Shown: positions 9,901-20,414 of the stretch, piece after piece | Layout: each line of letters opens with the position of its first letter | Numbering within the stretch: position 1 is the first letter of the stretch | Source of the DNA: Vesta saturnalis | Lineage: Eukaryota; Arthropoda; Insecta; Coleoptera; Lampyridae | DNA: 64,000 nt | NCBI GenBank assembly: GCA_036346205.1 | Contig: JARFJB010000931.1 | Location: 1-64,000, forward strand | Direction of reading: 5' to 3' | The notes under the pieces: model-generated | The model's input: the letters and a program-made list of their open reading frames with translations, nothing else | The model's database searches: none | What the model was told of the DNA's origin: nothing | Translations under genes and position numbers: made by a program

Positions 9901-12900
9901 TATTTTTTAGTTCATCATATATGAATCTAAAGATTTTATACCCTCATGGACACATACTCAACCGTGAAACCAAGCAAATCTTCTCTAATTCCTTACTTTT
10001 TTCTAAATTTGACTTTGCGATATTGTTTATGGGCTTTTATTACTCGTTTCTGCGGTAAAAGAAATAAAAAATGTCAAAATTCTAGCTTACGGTTTATGTA
10101 TGGCATTGGACGTTTTAACAAAGTTTCTCATAAATTGTATGTCATTAAATGACTAAATATGTACCTAAAACAGAAAGCTTTTGCTTACCGAGTGCATGGA
10201 TAATAAAATCATTATTTTTAAAACTCAAGATTTACTCCACCTCCATGTTGCTAATCTGTATAACTCAGTCCCTCTTTTCAGAAAACATCTGGGTCTTGAA
10301 GAATTTAAAGAAACTCCGCATAGTACATACATAATTTTATGTCGATTTAACCTGAATTACCTTGATCCAAAAATGTCTCCAGGAGCTAGAGCCCTTTGAA
10401 GATGGCACCGTCAAGTCACTTTTTGTTAAATATCTCAAAAACACCACTACGTCCGTCAAACTTAGTACAACAAATAAGTCGATAATGACAAACCAGCCAC
10501 TGAAAACACGATTTTCTTATTGTCATCAGAAGAGGGAAGTGCCATGGCCAAATTATTATCTTTTCCGTTCTCACGGTGTTAAGTAGATAGTCGAAAATTG
10601 AATTTTATTCATGAGTATGAGGTAAAGCGTAGTTTAAAATTGATTAATCTAATTAAAATCAATAGAAACTTACCATTTAAGTATATTTTTAATTTGTGGC
10701 AATACAAGTGGTAAAAGTTGCTTTGCTGCTGATAACCGCTAATTCTGTGGAAATACTACTCAATTAAAACAGCTCGTATTTATTAAGAACCATTCATCCA
10801 AGGGGACCTATGACCTTTGTCCGTATCCGCCGTCCGTCCGAATTAATTTTGTTTTAGGTACTTCTACCGCAGGATAAGACCCTCAATATTATCCTCCACT
10901 GAAAGATCTGGAGCAACCATTTGGAAACCGTACAAGTTCTCGATTAGACCCAAAGTCCGAATGAACATTATCTCATCTTTGGATGGCACCCGAATCCGTT
11001 TAACCCGCTTCAACCCCTTTAACGAAGAACCCTTTATCCGTATATCGCACAGCAGTTGACACCAATATAAAATAAATACAGTAAATTATAAGTAAACTAA
11101 ATAAATTTATTTCCAAACGAGTTTAATTTTTGCATTGGTGCTCGTTGAGGGCAAGCTTCACTTGCCACCACCGAAAAACCCTTTACAGTTTTTTACTTTT
11201 CTCACTAGTCCGCGATAGTGATCTTACTACCTTCACTTAAATTTCTGGACGGAGATATGCGCCAATTGCGTGATAATATTCAAATGTGTGTATCTGAATT
11301 TAATATGTATTAGGATAAAATAAAAAAAGAAAATAAAAAAATTTTGGTTTTTGCAAAATTAGTCAGCGGAGCGGGGCCTTCAAAATCACGGGGCTTAATA
11401 TACCCGCACCGTCCTCTAGCGGGTCCGGATGGTAAATAGAACGTGATTACAGAACACAATAACAATATTAAATTTAATATTAATAATTCATTTTATGGCT
11501 TATGATATGAGGGGAAACAAGCAGTATTTAGAGCGGTATGTCAGTGGTCTTCCTTTATAGTTTGCATGCTGACACCGTCTGTAGTGTCATTTTAAGGATC
11601 AAATGATTTTTTTCATCCAACCTAACGTTTGTTATAACTGGCGTTTGTGATGTAGAAGCCCTTGAAGTAGGTCTTATAGCAGGTGTAGACCCATCTCCTA
11701 ATTTCAGGTATGGAACTGAAATTGATCTACCAAACTAATTTAATAGAAAGAGGCTTCTACTTTTTATATAAAGTTGACAAGCGTTGACGACTACCATGAC
11801 CACAATTCTAATTATCGGATACCAATACCATTTTTATCATCTTATGGTTATATGGTGCTTTTCGAGAATACAGTCCTGTAGGTCATCGCCATCCACGAAC
11901 TCATTGTGGCTTTGATTAGTGCTGGCTTAGTGTTTTAGATTTTGCCCGTTTATTCCACTGAAGGCACCAGTTCAATTGTGTCATTCCATTAAGTACAAGT
12001 ATTTTGTTTTTGGCGTGAAAAACATAATGACGCGAACTTCGATTATATTTTTCAATTTTCTCTGTGGCTGGCTAAAGGTGTTCCTAGTTGTCCTAAAGAG
12101 TGATTTTCTGCTGTTTCATTGTCACAGTAAAAGGAGAACTTGTAGAAATAGCCATCATTTCCACTCATATTCTAGAGTTTGCACTTAAATTGTATTGGAT
12201 TTGCTTCAACGGGCATTCGCCGTAATATCATACAACATTTTGAAACATTTAATTAAGTATGTTAAATAAAATACGATTCATCACTACACTTCAAGCTCAT
12301 TGGAATGCCGAGACCTATTGGACCGGCAGACAAACACACACGCGCGCTCACCCACGGACGCTCGCACCCTATTTAGCGACAGTAAAAAAATATCTATTGC
12401 GTAACCTTCCATACCTATAGAGTATATGTAGGTTGGAAGGTAAAAGGACCATTCAAATGTTTATTTCATAGCTAATTTGGGATAATTATATACGCCTGGC
12501 AAAAATTTGTAGAGAGGTTTAATAGAATCGGGTAGGTGTATGTAGAATTAATACGTATTCTTAGAATTAAACGATCGATTTGTTTCTATTCAGTGATAAG
12601 GATTATTTCGGTACGTTGTCTTATATTTGAGAACATATTAGGAAATAACAATCAGCTACCGTAAGTCTTATAATGAAAGCGATCGCATAGTGTGGCTTTT
12701 ACTTTCAGATGTCCCTACAAGAAAAAATCTTGGGCGAGATGTCGACTGATCTCGTTGGCCATTGTCGATTCGTTTCGTTTAATCGGCGATTTGGTTTTCG
12801 TTAGACTCTTTAGTATGCATAGCTTATATTTAAATGATATGTGTTAGACTGATGTGGTAGATATGATACATTATGAACATACAATTTAATTTTTTTAAGA

Positions 12901-13189
12901 AATATTTTTATGGTATGGTATTTCATAAAGTAAACTGGTATTTGACAAATTGAAATACATAACCTGCCGCACGCACGGCAATTATATATTTAATTTATTA
13001 AAAAATAACGTCACGTAAATGACGTGAAAAATACCTCATGGACTCTAGACTATTTTTTTATTTATTTTGGTCTTTGAACCCTAAATTCGCAAAAAAAAAG
13101 TAATCAAGTTATCGTTACACTCAAATCGGGTTTGATATTTGTATAGAGTGCATTTCCCACTTTTTGGAGACAGAAATCTTTCCGGAATT
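9901..13189. other. Long unassigned stretch
   Basis: No convincing gene. Overlapping frames at 9946-10586 lack family motifs and look random. A slightly GC-richer patch at 11340-11450 and a CA/CG-rich patch at 12330-12375 stand out but could not be assigned. The stretch may hold decayed mobile-element sequence. Confidence 0.4.
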
Positions 13190-13420
13190 ATGTTCTGAAA
13201 CTATCAAATTGCGCGCTTTCCCATCCCTGCAATACGTTTCGTGGTTTCTCCAATAAAATTTATGTTTAAGTAAAATTGTTGTACGAATTTGACCCCCAAA
13301 TAATGGCTAACGCCCTAAAACAATAAAATTCCGTTTTGCCCTTCGAGGTAATGCGTTTGGTCATTATCTCAAAAATGAAGTGTTTAAGAACCTCTGTAGC
13401 TTTTGTTACTTAATAATCAG
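13190..13420. repeat. Degenerate 118-bp repeat block 3 (two units)
   Basis: CAATACGTTT at 13230 and TAATGCGTTT at 13349 are 119 bp apart. Both are followed by a TCTCCAATAAAATT-like segment and preceded by a CTTTCCCATC or TTGCCCTTCG phrase, as in block 2. Confidence 0.55.
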
Positions 13421-13767
13421 TAAAATAAATTATCGTTATTGTTAGTACGTCATATTTGCCCTGCAAAATTTTCTATACAAACAATTAATCTGTAGGAATG
13501 AGAAATATCGGCCATTGCCATTCTTTATACTTGCGTTGTAATATTACGTCCACTTTTTTGTCTATACATGATTAGCGGGATCACGAAAAATTAAGTCCTC
13601 AAAAGTACACCTTGTGTCAAGTAGTGTCATTTAAATTGTACTGCTCGTACTAGAACGGGGATTAGCGTAATTAATAGTATACCATGAGAGTTAAATGTTA
13701 AACTAATGAAAAATGTCCCGCTAATTTCTCCTCAAAAAATGATGGCGGCGGGTGCTCAAAGGTACGC

Positions 13768-13823
<56 letters not shown>

Positions 13824-14175
13824 AAAATTAAAAAATGTTATAGCGCCGATCTATATCAGACTTAGATGTGCATCGAATAAAAATAGTTTCATCCCTATCG
13901 GGTGTTCCATAATTGCAGGACCGGACTCAGCTTTGTTTTGTTAAATGGAACCCTATATTTATTTAGTTTTATTGTTATTTGTCTTGTGGAATGCTAAAAA
14001 ACGGTACTTCGTTTTTTAATTTATTTTGTGGCGTTGCCAAGTTAGAGCATTTTTTCTTTAAAAAAGTGAAAATTTATTCCTTTACTTTAATTCTTTTGAA
14101 GACTTTAAGGTAAACAAGACCTTGCTCTATCTTTTGACCTTCATACTTCCTGATTATTCTATACTGGGTGTTTAC
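13421..14175. other. Non-coding with (TA)n and a transposon-end-like motif
   Basis: Contains the (TA)n tract at 13769-13819. Near 13898, GGGTGTTCCATAA followed by TTAAATGGAACCCTATATTT resembles, in diverged form, the terminal region of the element that starts at 14176, so an older relative may have inserted here. Confidence 0.4.
13769..13819. repeat. (TA)n microsatellite
   Basis: About 51 bp of perfect TA alternation. Confidence 0.98.
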
Positions 14176-15928
14176 AAAATATGGTCAATTTTTGCAAATT
14201 TGTAATGACCATAACTTTTGTTTTTTAAATGGAACACCCTGTATTTTAGCATGTCATCGTGTTCTGTTTTTAATTCTCTTACTTTTTTTTTAAGCATGTA
14301 ATATACCTAACGTTACACGTTCTCGAAATATTTTAAGATTTGTTGCAAAATTAATAAAATAATCATGACTTTTGCTTTGAGTATTTACAAATCGTGAATG
14401 TCTTGTTGACAATATGGTCCAATAAACACTAATGGATAAAGGTTGAGTTCTTATTTGAGTTTTTAAAATCATAATTTTATAATATGGCAATAAGTGCAAA
14501 AGAGGCATCCAGTAGGTCTGCGATTTATAATTCCTGACGTTTGGCTTAAACGTCATTCACTAGTTCCTCAGTTTAGTGTGAAAAATGAAATTTTCACAAG
14601 ATGAATGTATTGACATGGTCTACGCTTTGGGCGAAGGAGAAAAAAATTCATTTCTTGCTTCCAGAATTTATCAACAACGATTTCCTGAGCGCAGGCATCT
14701 TGATCCACGGATATTTGAAAAACTCAAAGAAAGATTTGAAAGAACAGGACATGTACAATACGAAAGAAAATAACGAGAAAAAAGGGTTATAAACGAAGAA
14801 AACGTATTTGTGGTACTAACCAGTGTAGTGGAAAATCCAAACGTTAGCACAAGAAACCTCAGTGCTGATTTAGGTATTAGTCAAACTAGTGTTTCGAAGA
14901 TTATTCGAAAAAATAAGTTTCATCCATACCATTTTCAACTAGTCCAAGAGCTGAATGCAAATGATTTTCAAAGACGCTTGGAATTCTCCCAGTGGGCACT
15001 GGAACGATTAGGACAGGACAATGATTTATTTAAACACATTTTGATGACCGACGAAGCAACCTTTCACAAAAATGGTTTTGTTAACAGGCATAATTTCCAT
15101 TATTATGACAATACAAATCCCCACGCTATTAGAAGAATAGATCATCAGCATCGCTGGTCTTTGAATGTGTAGGGCGGGACAGTAGGGAACCATATAATTG
15201 GACCTTACTTTTTTGAAAGAAACATTAATGGTCAAACCTATCTTGGATTTCTTCAAAATGAGTTACATCCGCTCCTTGAAGAATTGCCGTTAGACATACG
15301 TCAAAGGATATGGTTTCAGCAGGATGGTGCGCCTCTCTACTATAGCCGCATTGTTAGAGAACGTTTAGACAGAATGTTTCCCAATAAATGGATTGGGAGA
15401 GGAGGGCCAGTAGGATGGCCAGCTCGGACTCCTGATCTGACAAAATTAGATTTTTTCCTGTGGGGTTATATTAAAAGCTTAGTATACCAAGAATCTCCTA
15501 CCACCAAAGAAGATATGAAAATTAGAATACGGAATGTATTTCAAATGGTTAACCAAAATATGCTACGAAATGTTGAAGATTCTTTTTTGACGAGAATTCA
15601 CATCTGTTTGCAAGAAAATGGTGGACACATCGAGCATTTGATTTTGTTATAACTTATAATTTTCTCAATAATTTATGATTTTTCAAATACAAATTCTTTT
15701 GTTTGCTTTATTACTTTTGTATAGACCGTCCAGTTTGTCACAATTGTCATTAATTTTGCAACAAATCTTAAAATATTTCGAGAACGTGTAACGTTAGGTA
15801 TATTACATGCTTCAGAAAAAAGTAAGAGAATTAAAAACAGAACACGATGACATGATAAAATACAGGGTGTTCCATTAAAAAAACAAAATTTATGGTCATT
15901 TCAAGTTTGCAAAAATTGACCATATTTT
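14176..15928 (+). mobile_element. DD41D-type Tc1/mariner element with 180-bp TIRs
   Basis: TIRs are 14176-14355 and 15749-15928. Outer ends read AAAATATGGTCAAT on the left and its complement on the right; inner ends read GATTTGTTGCAAAATTAAT and its complement. Total length is 1753 bp with one transposase frame. TIR sequence includes GGAACACCCTGTATTTTA, a phrase common in this transposon group. A clear TA duplication is not seen right at the ends I chose, so the true ends may lie a few bases further out. Confidence 0.88.
14585..15652 (+). pseudogene. DD41D transposase with two premature stops
   Basis: One frame of 355 codons, interrupted only by TAA at 14771-14773 and TAG at 15170-15172. The N-terminus (MKFSQDECIDMVYALGEGE, then YQQRFPERRHLD) is the helix-turn-helix type labelled DUF4817 in insects. 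A second HTH follows (VSTRNLSADLGISQTSVSKI). Catalytic positions: first D in HILMTDEATF, second in IWFQQDGAP, third in TPDLTKLDFFLWG; I count 41 residues between the second and third. The usual P-H after GAP is L-Y here. The TAG falls where a tryptophan is usual (WSLNV-W), so a single TGG to TAG change is likely. Recently inactivated rather than ancient. Confidence 0.9.
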
Positions 15929-15972
15929 AATAGTAAATGTGCGTTAAGCACTTGCAATAAAAAGTTGCAAAT

Positions 15973-16095
15973 GGTATATCTTGTAACATATGTTCTTCGG
16001 AATACCATGCTAAATGCAGTGGAAGTGTTTCTGTTATTAACAGGGAATATATGATCTGCTTAAAGTGTGTTCCCAAAATAAATGCGAAATTTTAA
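15973..16095 (+). pseudogene. PHD-like zinc-finger fragment, probably from a LINE ORF1
   Basis: The frame reads C-x2-C (CNIC), then YHAKCSG and later ICLKC, i.e. a Cys4-His-Cys3-like spacing typical of the PHD finger near the gag-like ORF1 of CR1/jockey-type LINEs. It ends at TAA 16093-16095. A following open frame to 16295 lacks motifs and may be the frameshifted continuation. Only about 40 residues are recognisable. Confidence 0.45.
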
Positions 16096-16109
16096 GTGAG
16101 AATAAAGTG

Positions 16110-16675
16110 GACTCACCATTGGTGATAAATCGAAGAAAAATGCAATTTACTGAAACCCCTTTAAATGGTTTATTGACTATGATTTCTAATGTTCAACCAG
16201 ATAATGTAAATTCCTGGATATTGACAAACAATGACAATCGGTCTAGAAGATCAAGGGATAAAACTCTTTCACCTGCTAAGTCTACCGGAAAATAATAATA
16301 AACCACTACCAAAAACGGGCTCTTGAATTTCGCAGCTGTAAACCAAAAAAATGTGGGGTTAGGTCGGAAACGTGAAAAACGGTACTAGTGAAAATGTGAT
16401 AAAAAATCACTTGTAAAACAAATTCCTAAATAAGGACTTTGTTGTCGAAAAGCTCAAAAATTCTAATCCTACTGAGTATAGTAGTAATTCTTTCAAAAGT
16501 TGGGGCAGACTCTGATTTGTCTGACTTCATATTTTTTCATTTTTTCGGGACTCTTTCGAAAAAATTAACCACGTCCAGTTGTATAATAAATCCATAATGA
16601 ATATTTCTAAAGATAGCAACCAGTACGTTAATACTGGTCTTTTCCCTAAATATTTAATCTATTCTAAATAAAGTA
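16110..16675. other. Unassigned stretch
   Basis: Possible continuation of the LINE ORF1 fragment to about 16295 (basic, serine/arginine-rich short frame), then nothing recognisable up to the mariner. Confidence 0.35.
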
Positions 16676-17995
16676 CAAGGGACGTCCGGTTACTAAGGTA
16701 CATTTATAAATTACAGACAGACTACTTCATTTATAGATATCCAATATACAATAAGTAAAAGCGCGAACTTTTAGCTAGTTTTCAAAATAATTACCGCCAA
16801 TCTTAAGGCACTAATCATAGCGAGGCACAAGCTTCTGTATGACCCTTTTCGTAAAAGGTACAATCCAAATTTCTAAAAAACTGCCTTACCTCATATTAAA
16901 GTTCGTCACCGTTTTCAAACATTTTGCACGACAAATGCGTTTCTAACGGTCCAAACAAATGAAAATCAGAAGGAGCCAGGTTGGAACTATAGGGCGGAAG
17001 GACAATAACTTCCCAATTGTGTTTCTGAATCCAATCCTTCATCTTCTTAGCTGAGGTGTGCGGTCTTACATTGTCATGCAACAACCTGGTTCCTCTTGTC
17101 AACCTTCCTCTTCGTGTCTGTCGAATGGCTTGGTATAGTTTCCGAGAGTTTGACAATAAACATCACTGTTGATTGTCGTTTTCGGTGGTAAAAACTCTGT
17201 GAATAAAATGCCTTGCATATCCCAGAACACAGTTGCCATTGTCTTTTTTGCAGATTGCTGAATTTTTTCGGCGTTGGAGAACTCACATGCTTCCACGTCA
17301 TCGAGTCTTTTTTTGATTCAGGATTATGGTGGTGTACCCAGGCTTCGTCTCCTGTAACTATAGACTCTAGAAATCCCCTTTCCTGACGATCACGCGTTAA
17401 AAGTTGCCGCCGCCATTCGTTACATTTTGTATTGGTCGCCCAACAGTTTTGGTACCCATCTCGCTGCAACTTTTCGATAGTCTAATTGGATAGAATTTCA
17501 TGAACAGAGCTTTTAGGAATTCCGGTCAGTAGAGCAATTTCCCGTATTTTCAACCGACGATCTTCTCGAATCAGTGCATCGATCTTTAATTGATTCTCAT
17601 CCGTTTCTGGTACTGATGGTTTTCATTGCAAACCTTCGGGAGGATCATCGTTCAGATTTGCGCGTCCACTTTTGAACTGCTGACACCAAACATAAACAGG
17701 TTTTCGACTCATAATGCCTTCTCCGTACGTGTTCATTATTTTTTTGTTAATTTCGGTAGGTGTTTCATTATTTGCAAGCAAAAAACGAATGACCGCTCGC
17801 TCTTCAAATTTGGAATAACGATTGGAACTGACATTTTGCGACTGTCACTGAGCACGTTGTACATAACCTAAAACAATAACAATAACCACCTACGCAGTAC
17901 ATATGCGCATCTAAAATGCGTGCAAGTTTTAACTTGATCGGAGCAACATAGACGGTGTGCCGCGCAAATATACTTTCGTAACCGGACATCCCTCG
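16676..17995 (-). mobile_element. mariner transposon, reversed, with TA target duplication
   Basis: TIRs begin CAAGGGACGTCCGGTTAC at 16676 and, read on the minus strand, CGAGGGATGTCCGGTTAC from 17995 inward; 25 of the first 30 positions agree. TA lies on both sides (16674-16675 and 17996-17997), the canonical mariner duplication. Length 1320 bp is typical for a full mariner. Confidence 0.93.
16896..17843 (-). pseudogene. mariner transposase (D,D,D), frameshifted
   Basis: Reading down the minus strand: SKFEERAVIRFLLANNETPT (start of the HTH domain, in-frame ATG lost), WCQQFKSGRANLND with an in-frame TGA shortly after, LLTGIPKSSVHEILSN followed by TAG, then VTGDEAWVHHHNPESKKDS with the first catalytic D. 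The middle part (MATVFWDMQGILFTEFLPPK) is in another frame, and RRGRLTRGTRLLHDNVRPHT through LAPSDFHLFG in a third. All three catalytic aspartates are present; I count 35 residues between the second and third. At least two stops and two frameshifts make it inactive. Confidence 0.92.
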
Positions 17996-18084
17996 TACAT
18001 GAATTAGAACTTTCTCGTAATGAAAATAAATGTGACTTTTTATGCTTTCCAAACATTAGTTAAGTGCGGAGTACATTAATAACG

Positions 18085-19126
18085 AACTCAATGAATTTTG
18101 TCAACAAACTTCAAGTCATGGAGGTGTCATAATTTTAGGTAAATTGAGTGTACAAGCAAGTCCGTCAGAACATGTAAATGTAATCTCAATTGAACAAATA
18201 CGTGATGTGGCGGCCATTTACTGTACCACGATTGGAATTTCTATCATTAGCTTTTACAGATCACAGTCAGCTGATTTCAATTTGTTTTTAAAATAATTAG
18301 ACAAGATACTTGCGAATTTGCTTAAACATGGATGTAATGTGAGAATTTGTGGGGACTTGAATGTTTATTTTAATATTGTAAATACGTTTACAGCTGACCT
18401 TATTGAACTTCCGCATTCTTATAACCATAAACAAATGTTATTTGTAAATATCAGGGGTAAATCGAACTTACTCCTGGTACATGCGACTGAATGGTTTAAA
18501 AAAAATAATCTCGTATTAAATGAAAAAAAGACTAAAACCGTATGCTTTATATCTAAGATCCATTGCATAATTAATTAGCTAACACTTCAGTAAAATTTTT
18601 AGTTCATCTAGATCCGAAGCTAAATTGGCAAAGCCAGGTTTCCAACGTGGCGACTCGCATCTCCAATGCAATTTACTTGCTTAGAAATTTAGCAATCCAC
18701 GTATCACTCTCCATTGTAAGGTTAGCCTACTTTGGAAACTCATAGCTCGTTATCTTACTCTGCTTTGGTATGGGGTCATCAATCCTCCAAATTAAGATTA
18801 TTTCGTTGACAATGTCGAACTTGACGTATGGTTAGTAACACGCCATACCGTGATGATTGTAAAACTTGGTTTATAAACCATCCTGGTATATTTATTTTTC
18901 AGTGTGTCGTGTATGTAAAAAAAAAACTACACATTTTAATATAACTGAACATCAGTACTCAACTAGGAATAAGGATGCACTGTTACGTTCAACCAGTTTT
19001 AGTTTTCAGAACACCTTTTTCAATGCATGCTTCTTGCACTCGTTTGAGAATAATAAGTCGTTGCTTGTTTACAAAGTTGCCTTATATAAATTATTTGTGT
19101 CCTGGTGTCATAGAAACGCAACTTAA
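18085..19126 (+). pseudogene. Internally deleted non-LTR retrotransposon (endonuclease + RT tail)
   Basis: The left part is the end of an apurinic-type endonuclease: NVISIEQIRDVAAIYC, ISIISFYRSQSADF, then VRICGDLNVYFN with the catalytic D. Soon after, near 18420-18560, the frame jumps to the RT thumb region (ATEWFKKNNLVLNEKKT), then DPKLNWQSQVSNVATRISNA with LLRNLAIHVSLSIVRLAYFG, and the C-terminal tail ending at 19126. The whole RT catalytic core between about 18360 and 18440 is deleted. Several stops and frameshifts also occur. The domain order fits jockey/CR1-type LINEs. Confidence 0.75.
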
Positions 19127-19214
19127 ATATATTTTTAGAGCTTAATCTACTTTCGTCATTCGTAATAATTGTTTTTAATTCTATTAAATCCTTTCAACAA
19201 CTTCACCAGCTCCG

Positions 19215-20390
19215 TGTGATGAACCCATTGACTTGTACCATTATCCAGATTTACCTTCGATTCTGAAGTTTTAAGTTGCCTAATTGATATGTAGCTGTTA
19301 TTAGTTGATATTAAATCTTTACGATCTATGTTAATTCCTCATAAAGCATCTGCCACTGCTTTATCGTTACATTTTGTATAATTTACTTTAAAATCACATA
19401 CCATTAATAATACCCAAAATGTTGTTAATCTTGATGATGGATTCGGCATTTCCAAATAAATGTATCATAGGTCTGTGATCCGTATAAATATCAAATTTTC
19501 TCCCGGACAAATATGGCCTCAAGTGTTTTATTGACCAAACAATTGTAATTGACCTGTGATTTGTGATACATAAAATTGCCCTTATTGCGCAAGAACCAGT
19601 GTTAGCTTTAAAATAAATTTATTTCCTAATGAAAAATCTATGAATCCTAAAATGGGTGGCTAAATGATGCATTTTCTAATGTATCAAATGCATTTTGACA
19701 TGCATTTCATTTAAATTTCGCAGCTTTACGCGTTGGTTTGTTATAGAGGGTTCCCCATGTCAGAAAATTTTTCAATAATTTTCCTCTAGTGGTTAATAAT
19801 AATAAAATGTTTCATTTCATTCGCTTTCGCCAGTTTTGGATAATTTTTAGATCAGGTAAAATATTGTTTTCCGTTATAAGGTGTATAAAATTTCTTTCCT
19901 TAATAATTCGCATTTAAATAGATTTAATTTTAAATTTACTTTTCCTAATCGTTTTGATGCTTTAAAGGAATGTTGGTTATATTAAATTTTCAAATTATTT
20001 CCAAAAACGATAATGTCGTCAAAGTAGACAAGACATGACTCATAATTTATATCTGATATTCCAACTTTCATAATTCTTGCCATTTGAAATTGACCTACTT
20101 GAATGTTTAGTTTTACCTGAGAGTAGCTTAATGTTGAATCCAAATATAAAAAAAATTTATCGCACCATCTGAAATCTAAAATATCAGTAATATTTGGTAA
20201 AGGAAATTTATCAATTTCTAATTCTTTATAATCTATTGCGGTTAGTCATTTCCTTCCACTCTCATTTTGCATTTTTTAGCAAAATAAGTAAGGAAGCTCA
20301 CCAATTTGATGTACTCTCGTCGATAATTTGATATTTCTTAATAATTTGCCTACTTGTTTATTTATTTTGGCTTTTTGGGCATGTGGTAGC
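19215..20390 (-). pseudogene. Gypsy-type pol remnant (RT and RNase H)
   Basis: Minus-strand translation in shifting frames gives, in order: LSTRVHQIGELPYFAKKCKM, TAIDYKELEIDKFPLPNITD, the catalytic box SCLVYFDDIIVFG near 20010-20050, NLKLNLFKCELLRKEILY, a thumb segment and RNase H-like pieces down to about 19230. The motif series is that of Ty3/Gypsy reverse transcriptase. The frame is broken at many points and no LTRs, protease or integrase are seen. The jockey-type LINE poly(A) tail lies just beyond the upstream end at 20415, so that insertion may have cut this one. Confidence 0.72.
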
Positions 20391-20414
20391 CTATCGGTTT
20401 TTTTAAAAAACAGG

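Noticed and set aside
9946..10586. Four overlapping short plus-strand frames
   Set aside because: No shared motif, no splice logic and composition like the surroundings; treated as chance.
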